From the NCBI RefSeq assembly GCF_000425425.1, contig NZ_AUDK01000023.1:1-64000 (forward strand): DNA of 64,000 nucleotides. Reading direction: 5' to 3'. The translations under genes were made by a program, and so were the position numbers. This DNA comes from Flavobacterium daejeonense DSM 17708 (GTDB lineage Bacteria > Bacteroidota > Bacteroidia > Flavobacteriales > Flavobacteriaceae). Positions 1 to 6,634 of this stretch are shown in pieces. The first letter of the stretch is position 1. Each line of letters begins with the position of its first letter. A model generated the notes under the pieces. That model had not been told where the DNA came from. It saw only the letters and a program-made list of their open reading frames with translations, and made no database searches.

Positions 1-305
1 TAAGTTTGCGATGGGGTTTTTGACTTTTTCTGCAAGTAAAACAAGTAGTCCTGTACTTGTTCGGGATCTAATTCTGTGGGGATTTTGCCAAAATAGAGCG
101 AAATAGCCGCCACGTGGCGAGAGTAATTATTAAAGGTACTCTCACTTCTACCCAAAACAGAGACGGTGCGTTCAAAACGTTGCAACAATTCCTCAAATCC
201 GGGAACTTCTCGCTTGGCTTGCTGCAGAATTTTATTCTCTCTTAATTCATCTGGATGCTTTTTTTGTAGCCATACTTTACGATTTTTAATTATCTTCGTA
301 AGGTA
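1..305 (-). CDS. Tyrosine recombinase (integrase), N-terminal part, cut by window edge
   Basis: The minus strand reads without a stop from 305 to the window edge. The translation has the look of the SAM-like core-binding domain of tyrosine recombinases: ILQQAKREVPGFEELLQRF, then GRSESTFNNYSRHVAAI, then LDPEQVQDYLFYLQKKSKTP. This N-terminal domain occurs in XerC/D-like enzymes, in IntI integrases and in the recombinases that accompany IS91-type elements in Bacteroidota. The catalytic domain lies outside the window, so activity cannot be judged. No ATG, GTG or plausible TTG lies in frame between the upstream stop at 306-308 and the conserved region, so the 5' end may be rearranged or the gene broken. 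It points away from the cassette-like genes that follow, as intI does in an integron. Confidence 0.7.
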
Positions 306-339
306 CTAAATCTCAATAAGTGCTACCGAAGGTTTAGTT

Positions 340-536
340 CAACAATGGCTATACGTAATGCGGGCGGAAGTACCAACCGAAAGGTCGATGCTTCTATTCC
401 GCCAAAGCTCCGCTTTGACGTTTTATAGAAAATAAGTTAAAACACAAAGCGTAGTTTTGGCTACCGTCTGTGCCAAACCGAAAGTAAAGTGCCTTGAAAT
501 CCCGCACTACGCATAGCCGAGACCGTTGGCGGTCAT
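340..536 (+). repeat. attC-like imperfect palindromic site, copy A
   Basis: An 18-base arm at 347-364 (GGCTATACGTAATGCGGG) is matched by the reverse complement of 501-518 at 16 of 18 positions. CAAC at 340-343 and GTTG at 525-528 lie just outside the arms, with unequal spacers of 3 and 6 bases. Integron attC sites have this plan: outer R boxes (RYYYAAC / GTTRRRY), then inner arms that fold as a hairpin. The right half (475-536) recurs at 1782-1842 before the next gene. The boxes do not match the classical consensus exactly, so this is attC-like only. No gene is seen between 306 and 567. Confidence 0.5.
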
Positions 537-567
537 TGTAACAGACAACACAGCAGACATAAAATCT

Positions 568-1140
568 ATGGACAATCTCTTAAAATACATTCGTTCGCTA
601 ACAAGTTTTTCCGACAAAAGTTGGGAACTGCTGCAAGCTGCATTGACGACAAAAGTATTTAAGAAAAGAGAACTGTTACTAAAAGAAGGACAAGTTTGTA
701 ATTCACTATTTTACATTGACAACGGCTACTGTAAAAGTTATTACGAAATTGACGGAGTTATAAAAAACACAGGCTTTTTCTTTGAAAACGAAATCACGAC
801 AAACATCAACAGTTTTGGCAACGGACAAAAATCGGAATTTAACATTGTGGCTTGCGAGCCGTCAAAAGTCATAATTTTTGACAAACACAAATTGTTTCAA
901 GCCACCAAACAAGCCAACGAAATAGAAACTTTGGGACGAAATTGCATACGATTATTTGCTACCAAGCAGGAAGAATTTGGGACTTTGTTCAAGCTATATA
1001 CAGCACAAGAACGCTTAGAATATTTGGAAACAAAACATCCTGAAATTTTGCAACGGGTTTCACTTTCTCAATTAGCTTCCTTTCTTGGTGTCGCAAGGGA
1101 GACATTAAGCCGAATTAGAAAACGCAGAACGTTGGGATAA
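568..1140 (+). CDS. Crp/Fnr-family transcriptional regulator
   Basis: The product is 190 residues. It has an N-terminal cyclic-nucleotide-binding-type beta-barrel (VFKKRELLLKEGQVCNSLFYI) and a C-terminal helix-turn-helix (SLSQLASFLGVARETLSRIRK). It probably binds DNA as a dimer in response to a small effector; the ligand cannot be predicted. An in-frame TTG at 526 would add 14 residues (MAVIVTDNTAD...), but that stretch lies inside the conserved palindromic site, so I prefer the ATG at 568. The VOC gene follows 66 bases downstream on the same strand, and the two appear to lie on one cassette-like unit between sites A and B. No target site was identified. Confidence 0.85.
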   Translation: MDNLLKYIRSLTSFSDKSWELLQAALTTKVFKKRELLLKEGQVCNSLFYIDNGYCKSYYEIDGVIKNTGFFFENEITTNINSFGNGQKSEFNIVACEPSKVIIFDKHKLFQATKQANEIETLGRNCIRLFATKQEEFGTLFKLYTAQERLEYLETKHPEILQRVSLSQLASFLGVARETLSRIRKRRTLG

Positions 1141-1206
1141 TTATGTGATGATTATCACAGGTCTGACACCGAAACATTTTTGACCTTTGCTTAAAATATA
1201 GAAGTT

Positions 1207-1617
1207 ATGCAAAAGTTGAAAAAAATTGATGAGCAAACCAACATATTGACTTGGTTTGAAATTCCTGTAACAGATATTGACAGGGCAAAAAAATTCTACG
1301 AAACTATTTTGGACATTGAAATGGTTAAACGAGCAGACGGAAATGATGAAGCGGTTTTCTTTCCGTTTAACCCAAATGTTATTCAGGCAACATCGGGACG
1401 AGTAACAGGTGTTTTGTCTAAAACAGAAAGAAACAGTCCGTCAGAAAATGGAACAGTTGTTTACATCAACGCAAGTCCAGACATTCAAATTGTGCTTGAC
1501 AAAGTTGAACAAACGGGCGGAAAAGTGATTATGCCACGAACACAAATTCCAGCAGGCTTTATCGCTATCATCATTGACAGCGAAGGTAACAAAGTCGGAC
1601 TTCACGCTGAACAATAA
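1207..1617 (+). CDS. VOC-family (glyoxalase/bleomycin-resistance fold) protein
   Basis: The product is 136 residues, a single VOC domain with two beta-alpha-beta-beta-beta modules. The first starts TWFEIPVTDIDRAKKFYETI and the second is around TVVYINASPDIQIVLDKV, ending DSEGNKVGLHAE. Family members include glyoxalase I, dioxygenases and antibiotic-sequestering proteins. The final Glu of the C-terminal motif is a usual metal ligand, but His/Glu metal sites cannot be assigned with certainty here. It follows the Crp/Fnr gene and ends about 90 bases before the second palindromic site. VOC genes are common cargo of mobile cassettes, which fits the setting. The substrate is unknown. Confidence 0.85.
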   Translation: MQKLKKIDEQTNILTWFEIPVTDIDRAKKFYETILDIEMVKRADGNDEAVFFPFNPNVIQATSGRVTGVLSKTERNSPSENGTVVYINASPDIQIVLDKVEQTGGKVIMPRTQIPAGFIAIIIDSEGNKVGLHAEQ

Positions 1618-1709
1618 AACGACTAACAACAGCGACTAAAAGTCAGGTGGAACAAAGTGTTTTACTTGACTTTTTTGTTACATTTGGTCACGGAAAAACA
1701 ACGAACCGC

Positions 1710-1842
1710 CAACATCGGTTTGGCAATATGGCGGGTGAAGTGCTCAAATTAAACGAATTGAACATTAACAAACATATCGCTAAACCGAAAGTGCAGTGCT
1801 TCTAATCCCGCACTACGTTTATACTTGACCGTTGTGCGTCAT
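1710..1842 (+). repeat. attC-like site, copy B
   Basis: The right half at 1782-1842 aligns with 475-536 over about 61 bases at roughly three quarters identity. It shares AAACCGAAAGT, AATCCCGCACTACG and GACCGTTG and ends in TCAT in both copies. The left half carries CAAC (1710-1713) and GCGGGTGAAGTGC (1731-1743), which can pair in part with GCTTC..CCCGC (1799-1811) and GTTG (1831-1834). The left arm is more diverged than in copy A. The site lies between the VOC gene and the GNAT-like gene, so the two copies bracket one two-gene unit of about 1.3 kb. Confidence 0.45.
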
Positions 1843-1950
1843 ACTTGTGGACATCGGACTCAAACTGACTGCTATAAACGAAAAGAAAATTTTGGATATG
1901 GACAAGCTGAAAACCGAAAAGAATAAGCATCATAAAAAAACAATAGAAAA

Positions 1951-3072
1951 ATGAACACAGGAAATGTTACTACCATCAACCCGGCTGACAAATCAGCTTT
2001 AAAACGGTTTATTTCATTGGAACGAAAATTAATGAAAGGCTACCCTTACTATATCTCTGAAATAGATGACGATGTAAAAAAGTTTCTAACCCGAAAAAAT
2101 CTGATGGCTAAGGAAATGGAATTCGGACTATTTGTTGTGTCCAAATCTGGGGAAGAGGTAGGTCGTTGTGCAGCCATTATCAACAAAAAGTTTCAAGAAC
2201 AGAAGCAAGCCAATGCAGGCTTTATAGGTTTTTTTGCTGCAGCGGACAATTGTGAACCGGAAGTGGCAGAATTGATTAGACAAGCAGAGGGTTGGCTGAA
2301 AGAAAGAGGTGTGACCATGGTAATAGCCCCAGCCAACGGAGGTGCTCCGAATGCCATGGGATTTTTAGTAACCGGATTTGACGAAGACCCCATGTTTCCT
2401 TTTTTATGGCATCCTCCATATTACAAAGGTTATATTGAATCACTGAATTATCAATCAACCTACCCCATGTGGTATTATGAAGTTGACTTTGCCAGCGAAA
2501 AATACAAAGCTGCAAAAAGCCGGTATGCAAACTATGATGCAGCAGTTATTCGGCCTGTTTCAAAAAAAAACTGGAACAAAGACATTGAAATTGTAACAGA
2601 TATGCTTAATGAAACTTTTGTGAATGAGTGGGAATTTACAAAAATGAGTTACGCTGAAACCAAAGAGTTTATGGCTCCTATGAAAGATGCCTTAGCTCCC
2701 CAACAAATACTAATTGCCGAAGTTGAGGGAAAGCCAGCCGGTTTTTGTTTGGCTATGCCGGACTTAACCCCACTTTTTCGAACATTCAACGGAAAGGTCG
2801 GCTTGCTTGCCATTTTCAAACTGATAACCGGTGCTGCTAATAAATTCAAAAGGGCGGGAATTTTAGGTATCGGAGTTACTGAAGCACATAAAGGGAAAGG
2901 ATTGGCTAAAGCAATTGCCATGAAGATGTATGGCTACCATGAATCATTGGGACTGAATAGTAGCTTATACTTTCCGGTAAATGAAAGTAACACGGAATCA
3001 AGAGGATTTGCTGAATCCATTGGCGGAAAAGGGCGAATGTTGTATCAGGTTTACAGCAAAATATTAAGTTAA
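1951..3072 (+). CDS. GNAT-like acyltransferase, two-domain, function unknown
   Basis: The product is 373 residues. Its C-terminal third has the GNAT acetyl-CoA signature: GIGVTEAHKGKGLAKAIAMK (about residues 308-327), with the Q/RxxGxG/A loop seen as HKGKGLA, then a final strand region LYFPVNESN. The N-terminal half (GEEVGRCAAIINKKF, then GFIGFFAAAD) resembles a degenerate second GNAT fold. The length suits large tandem-GNAT proteins of unknown substrate in Bacteroidota. It lies just downstream of site B in the same direction as the Crp/Fnr-VOC unit and may be the second cassette. No matching third site was found downstream, so the right boundary is unclear. Confidence 0.7.
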   Translation: MNTGNVTTINPADKSALKRFISLERKLMKGYPYYISEIDDDVKKFLTRKNLMAKEMEFGLFVVSKSGEEVGRCAAIINKKFQEQKQANAGFIGFFAAADNCEPEVAELIRQAEGWLKERGVTMVIAPANGGAPNAMGFLVTGFDEDPMFPFLWHPPYYKGYIESLNYQSTYPMWYYEVDFASEKYKAAKSRYANYDAAVIRPVSKKNWNKDIEIVTDMLNETFVNEWEFTKMSYAETKEFMAPMKDALAPQQILIAEVEGKPAGFCLAMPDLTPLFRTFNGKVGLLAIFKLITGAANKFKRAGILGIGVTEAHKGKGLAKAIAMKMYGYHESLGLNSSLYFPVNESNTESRGFAESIGGKGRMLYQVYSKILS

Positions 3073-3527
3073 AAGGACAATGGGGTTTGACATAAATCAT
3101 GACAGACATTTTCACAGTAGAGAAGTAGCACGAACGCACAATCGAGTAAACGGCTCCGCCCCTTATGGAACGGAGTGCGCCTCTCAAATATTTATATTCA
3201 CGAAAACCAATAAAAAACAATAGAAACCTGAGTACACCACCGAACCCTTCGGCTAACGCTCAGGATAAACCAAGCGGGTCATCCCGATAAAAATCGGGAC
3301 AGACTGTACTCGGCGGTTCGCAAAATGATGGATTAAGTTCGATGTAAACATCAGTTAAAGATTGATAGCCAAGCTGTTTCAGGCGTTTCCCACTGGCTCG
3401 TTTGCAACGAATGCAAAATTACTACTATAAACAAATCACAGCGTTTATAACGCGGCCAGCTATTGCTTTTAAAAATCAAAATACTTATCTTTAAATCAAT
3501 ACTTAACTTTAAAGATAAAAACATCCT
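3073..3527. other. Gene-free spacer rich in hairpins
   Basis: No convincing gene is seen in these 455 bases. Small inverted repeats are frequent: GGCTCCG..CGGAG near 3152-3175, CCTGAG..CTCAGG enclosing CCGAACCCTTCGG near 3227-3264, TCCCGATAAAAATCGGGA at 3283-3300, and GCGTTTATAACGC at 3441-3453. The 3283 palindrome nearly matches the anticodon arm of the odd tRNA-like copy at 4651-4725. This may be the decayed end of the second cassette, but no sequence like the right half of sites A and B was found. Confidence 0.4.
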
Positions 3528-3986
3528 ATGCAAAAACTACAATTCAAAATAACCATAAATGCCGTTGTCGGCAAGGTTTATGATATCATGCTGGGCATTA
3601 GCAACAAAGCAACTTACGAAGCATGGACAGCTCTATTCAACCCTACTTCTACCTACGAAGGCAACTGGAAAAAAGGAAGCAAAATGCTCTTTATCGGAAC
3701 GGATGAAAATGGCAACAAAGGCGGTATGGTTTCTGAAGTTTTTGATTGTACCAATAACCGTTTTGTTTCTATTCGTCATTACGGAATTTTAAAAAATAAT
3801 GAAGAAATCACAACAGGTCCGGAAGTGGAAAAATGGGCAAACGGATACGAAAATTATTCTTTTGAAGAAAACAAAGGCATCACTACCGTTACAGTTGATA
3901 TAGACGTTACCCAAGATTTTTTAGATTACATGAACCAAACTTTCCCCAAAGCACTCGAAAAACTGAAAGAAATTTGCGAGAAGTAA
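3528..3986 (+). CDS. SRPBCC-fold (START/Bet v1-like) protein
   Basis: The product is 152 residues, a helix-grip SRPBCC protein. It shows an N-terminal strand and helix (QFKITINAVVGKVYDIMLG), then WTALFNPTSTYEGNWKKGSKMLFIG, and ends in the long C-terminal helix LEKLKEICEK. These proteins bind hydrophobic ligands or act in stress-related roles; the ligand is unknown. The last 31 coding bases (3952-3982) recur exactly at 4819-4849, next to the tRNA cluster. The start follows an AT-rich leader and gives a full-length domain. It is probably transcribed alone, as the next gene begins 132 bases downstream. Confidence 0.8.
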   Translation: MQKLQFKITINAVVGKVYDIMLGISNKATYEAWTALFNPTSTYEGNWKKGSKMLFIGTDENGNKGGMVSEVFDCTNNRFVSIRHYGILKNNEEITTGPEVEKWANGYENYSFEENKGITTVTVDIDVTQDFLDYMNQTFPKALEKLKEICEK

Positions 3987-4118
3987 AAGGAACAAAATTT
4001 TCATCAGTTAGGAGACTCAATAATTTAATTTTTAGTTAAATAAGACCATTTTATTAGGCATCAATAACGTTATATAAAATAATAACACAAATAAGTGTTG
4101 AACTAAATTCGTAATCTC

Positions 4119-4568
4119 ATGGCAAACAATCAAGTAAAGCTGCATCGGGTATTTGCAGCCCCCATAGAAAAAGTTTTTAAAGCATTCACCGATGCTGATG
4201 CAATGGCGGCCTGGCTGCCTCCTTACGGCTTTTTATGCAAAGTACACCACATGGATTTTAAAATTGGCGGAACGTACCAAATGTCGTTCACTAATTTTTC
4301 CACCGGTAACGGCCATTCTTTTGGAGGCGAATACCTGGAAATCAAAACCAACGAACTCATCAAATACACCGATCAATTTGACGATCCGAATCTGCCGGGT
4401 AAAATGCTAACCTCCGTCGAATTCAAAAAAGTATTTTGCGGAACCGAACTATTCGTGACTCAGGAAGGAATTCCGGATGTTATTCCGGTAGAAATGTGCT
4501 ATTTGGGTTGGCAGGAATCCTTAGACAAATTAAAACGTTTGGTAGAACCCAATATTCCGGATGCTTAA
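4119..4568 (+). CDS. SRPBCC / AHSA1-like domain protein
   Basis: The product is 149 residues with the typical Activator-of-Hsp90-ATPase-homologue (AHSA1) pattern of bacterial SRPBCC proteins. VKLHRVFAAPIEKVFKAFTD is at the N terminus, AAWLPPYGF follows, then FKIGGTYQMSF, and the C-terminal helix is GWQESLDKLKRLVEP. Family members bind small hydrophobic ligands, often together with ArsR-type regulators, none of which is present here. It is only distantly similar to the preceding SRPBCC gene, so this is not a recent tandem copy. It lies inside the segment bounded by the 31-base direct repeat (3952-3982 and 4819-4849). Confidence 0.8.
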   Translation: MANNQVKLHRVFAAPIEKVFKAFTDADAMAAWLPPYGFLCKVHHMDFKIGGTYQMSFTNFSTGNGHSFGGEYLEIKTNELIKYTDQFDDPNLPGKMLTSVEFKKVFCGTELFVTQEGIPDVIPVEMCYLGWQESLDKLKRLVEPNIPDA

Positions 4569-4613
4569 TTTTTAGTTAGCAAAAAAAATAAAAAACGAGG
4601 AATTAACAGAAAC

Positions 4614-4649
4614 AAAAAAGCCTCAAAATCATGGATTTCAAGGCTTTTT
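4614..4649 (-). terminator. Rho-independent terminator after the tRNA-like copy
   Basis: AAAAAGCCT and AGGCTTTTT form a hairpin directly after the 3' end of the tRNA-like gene at 4651-4725. On the minus strand the stem is followed by a U-rich tract. Confidence 0.65.
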
Positions 4650-4650
4650 G

Positions 4651-4725
4651 TGATCGCAGAAGGATTCGAACCTTCGACCGTCCCGATAAGAATCGGGATG
4701 CGCTATCCAGCTGAGCTATGCGCCC
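4651..4725 (-). tRNA. tRNA-Arg(TCT)-like copy, probably a pseudo-tRNA
   Basis: It is identical to the tRNA-Arg at 4895-4968 over the T arm, variable region and D loop, but differs in three ways. The acceptor stem has a G3-A70 mismatch. The D stem reads GCTC against GCGC. The anticodon arm is 18 bases (TCCCGATTCTTATCGGGA) instead of 17. If the stem pairs as TCCCG/CGGGA, the loop has 8 bases with TTCT in the usual place. The 18-base arm is the same palindrome, but for one base, as the one at 3283-3300. Most likely it is a decayed or chimeric copy. An 8-base anticodon loop would also be the form of a +1 frameshift suppressor, but nothing here supports that use. Confidence 0.5.
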
Positions 4726-4810
4726 ATTTTCTTTTCTTAGCTTAACTTCCCACTAGCCCTCTTTTCAACTAATACCAACTTAAAATTTTGGAATACACGA
4801 TGTTCACTTT

Positions 4811-4853
4811 CCAAAAAACACTCGAAAAACTGAAAGAAATTTGCGAGAAATGA
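4811..4853 (+). pseudogene. Duplicated 3' tail of the SRPBCC gene
   Basis: CACTCGAAAAACTGAAAGAA and the bases after it, 31 in total at 4819-4849, are identical to 3952-3982, the end of the first SRPBCC gene. In frame they encode TLEKLKEICEK followed by TGA. No upstream coding part is present, so this is a gene remnant or one copy of a direct repeat flanking an insertion. Confidence 0.7.
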
Positions 4854-4863
4854 GTACAAACAA

Positions 4864-4889
4864 AAAACCCCTTGAAATCAAGGGGTTTT
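4864..4889 (-). terminator. Rho-independent terminator of the tRNA operon
   Basis: AAAACCCCTTGAAATCAAGGGGTTTT is a strong stem with a short loop immediately 3' of tRNA-Arg(TCT) on the minus strand. Confidence 0.8.
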
Positions 4890-4894
4890 AAGAG

Positions 4895-4968
<74 letters not shown>

Positions 4969-4978
4969 ATTATTTTAA

Positions 4979-5006
4979 TTTCGACCTCCTGCTTAGAAGG
5001 CAGGTG
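4979..5006 (-). repeat. Fragment of tRNA-Arg (anticodon arm)
   Basis: About 27 bases (CGACCTCCTGCTTAGAAGGC and flanks) repeat the anticodon arm and adjoining bases of tRNA-Arg at 4917-4944, with one substitution. The rest of the tRNA is missing. It lies between tRNA-Pro and tRNA-Arg and looks like the scar of a partial tandem duplication. Confidence 0.7.
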
Positions 5007-5018
5007 ATACAAAATCTG

Positions 5019-5093
5019 TCGGGGTGGCAGGATTCGAACCTGCGGCCTCCTGCTCCCAAAGCAGGCGCGATAACCGGGCTACGCTACACCCCG
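5019..5093 (-). tRNA. tRNA-Pro (anticodon TGG)
   Basis: The minus strand reads CGGGGTGTAGCGTAGCCCGG at the 5' end. The anticodon stem CCTGC/GCAGG encloses TTTGGGA, giving anticodon TGG. The acceptor stem CGGGGTG/CACCCCG is perfectly paired, and the T arm is GCAGGTTCGAATCCTGC. Confidence 0.93.
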
Positions 5094-5111
5094 AGTAGCA
5101 AAATTTATAAG

Positions 5112-5195
5112 CGGAGAGACAGGGACTCGAACCCTGGCGACGGTTACCCGTCGACAGATTAGCAATCTGCTCCATTACCACTCTGGCACCTCTCC
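5112..5195 (-). tRNA. tRNA-Ser (anticodon GCT)
   Basis: The minus strand starts GGAGAGGTGCCAGAGTGG. The anticodon arm CAGATTGCTAATCTG gives anticodon GCT. The long variable arm CGACGGGTAACCGTCG marks it as a class II (Ser) tRNA. The discriminator is G, as expected for Ser. Confidence 0.93.
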
Positions 5196-5227
5196 AAGCT
5201 CAAAGAACGTGTCTCGTTTTGCGGTTG

Positions 5228-5259
5228 CAAATGTAACACAACATCTCATTTCTCACAAC
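5228..5259 (-). promoter_or_regulatory. Promoter of the tRNA Ser-Pro-Arg run
   Basis: On the minus strand a -7 element TACATTTG (5228-5235) lies 33 bases before tRNA-Ser. A -33-like GTTG (5256-5259) stands 20 bases upstream of it. This is the Bacteroidota promoter pattern with one mismatch in the -33 element. Confidence 0.6.
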
Positions 5260-5401
5260 TATTTTTACGCTTTTTTTTATATTTTTTTTTGATTATTTTA
5301 AAAAACACTAACAATCAAATAGATAGATTCTGATATTTTTTAAACTTTTTTTTCAAAAAGAGAATCCACGACCGAAAATATAAATTTAATACAAAAAAGA
5401 G

Positions 5402-5409
5402 TAAATTTG
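5402..5409 (+). promoter_or_regulatory. -7 element before the thiolase gene
   Basis: TAAATTTG matches the Bacteroidota -7 consensus TAnnTTTG exactly. Transcription would start near 5416, downstream of the in-frame upstream start at 5407. This supports the ATG at 5443 as the thiolase start. Confidence 0.5.
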
Positions 5410-5442
5410 CTTGGACTATACAACCAAACCGCATTTAAAAAT

Positions 5443-6621
5443 ATGAGCAAAAAAGTAGTTATCGTTTCAGCTGTAAGAACCCCTATAGGAAGTTTCATGG
5501 GAGGATTAGCCAATGTTTCCGCTCCGCAACTGGGAGCTACCGCTATCAAAGGCGCTTTGGATAAAATAAATCTGGATCCTGCCCTGGTGGACGAAGTATT
5601 AATGGGAAATGTTATTCAGGCAGGCGTAGGCCAGGCTCCGGCACGTCAGGCGGCTCTTTTTGCAGGTTTGAAAGACATAGTCCCTTGTACAACTATTAAT
5701 AAAGTTTGCGCTTCCGGAATGAAAGCCGTAATGATGGCAACTCAGGCGATCAAAACTGGTGATGCCGAAATTGTAGTTGCCGGAGGAATGGAAAACATGA
5801 GTTTAATTCCGCATTATACGTATTTAAGAAACGGAGTGAAATTTGGACCAACTTCCTTAGTGGATGGTATGCAAAAAGACGGCTTAGTTGATGCTTATGA
5901 CAATCAGGCGATGGGTGTTTATGCCGACCTTTGTGCTCAAGAATACAACATTAGCCGCGAAGAACAAGACAATTTTGCTATTGAATCCTACCGTCGTTCG
6001 GCGCAGGCTTGGGAATCAGGGAAATTTGATACCGAAGTAGTTCCGGTACAAGTACCTCAACGCCGTGGCGAACCTATCCTAATTGCGAAAGACGAAGAAT
6101 ACACCAATGTTAAACTGGATAAAATTCCTTCTTTAAATGCTGTTTTTACCAAAGACGGAACCGTAACCGCTGCCAATGCTTCGACTATCAACGACGGCGC
6201 AGCCGCCTTAATCCTGATGAGCGAAGAAAAAGCAGCCGAATTACAACTAAAACCATTGGCATACATTAAAAGTTATGCCGACGCCGCTCAGGAACCTAAA
6301 TGGTTTACCACCAGTCCGGCTAAAGCTTTACCAAAAGCCTTAGACAAAGCCGGAATAACATTAAACGATGTCGATTTTTTTGAATTCAACGAAGCTTTTT
6401 CCGTTGTAGGTTTGGCAAATATCAAAATTTTAGGTCTGGACAGCAACAAAGTAAACGTAAACGGAGGAGCGGTTTCTTTAGGACATCCACTGGGATGTTC
6501 CGGAGCCCGAATTCTGGTAAGTTTACTGCATATTTTGGAACAAAATGATGCCAAAATAGGTGCCGCAGCCATTTGCAACGGTGGTGGTGGCGCTTCAGCA
6601 ATTGTTATTGAAAGAATCTAA
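5443..6621 (+). CDS. Acetyl-CoA C-acyltransferase (thiolase)
   Basis: The product is 392 residues, the usual length for biosynthetic-type thiolases. Such enzymes condense two acetyl-CoA to acetoacetyl-CoA or cleave 3-ketoacyl-CoA. The nucleophilic Cys lies in NKVCASGMKAV, the active-site His in GGAVSLGHPLGCSGARIL, and the second Cys in AAICNGGGGASA at the C terminus. NEAF is present in the substrate-binding loop. I chose the ATG at 5443 (MSKKVVIVSAVRTPIG), because the 12 extra residues of the longer frame are not typical. The NlpC/P60 gene follows 13 bases downstream, probably co-transcribed. The phaA/atoB family cannot be separated from fadA-type enzymes by sequence reading alone. Confidence 0.92.
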   Translation: MSKKVVIVSAVRTPIGSFMGGLANVSAPQLGATAIKGALDKINLDPALVDEVLMGNVIQAGVGQAPARQAALFAGLKDIVPCTTINKVCASGMKAVMMATQAIKTGDAEIVVAGGMENMSLIPHYTYLRNGVKFGPTSLVDGMQKDGLVDAYDNQAMGVYADLCAQEYNISREEQDNFAIESYRRSAQAWESGKFDTEVVPVQVPQRRGEPILIAKDEEYTNVKLDKIPSLNAVFTKDGTVTAANASTINDGAAALILMSEEKAAELQLKPLAYIKSYADAAQEPKWFTTSPAKALPKALDKAGITLNDVDFFEFNEAFSVVGLANIKILGLDSNKVNVNGGAVSLGHPLGCSGARILVSLLHILEQNDAKIGAAAICNGGGGASAIVIERI

Positions 6622-6634
6622 AAAAATTGAATTA

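Noticed and set aside
3351-3533. 60-codon minus-strand frame in the spacer before the SRPBCC gene
   Set aside because: No homology signal and it overlaps inverted repeats. It could be a leader RNA but I cannot support a gene.
4651-4725. A true +1 frameshift-suppressor tRNA
   Set aside because: The 8-base loop depends on one of two foldings, the acceptor stem has a mismatch and no frameshifted essential gene is known nearby. Decay is simpler.
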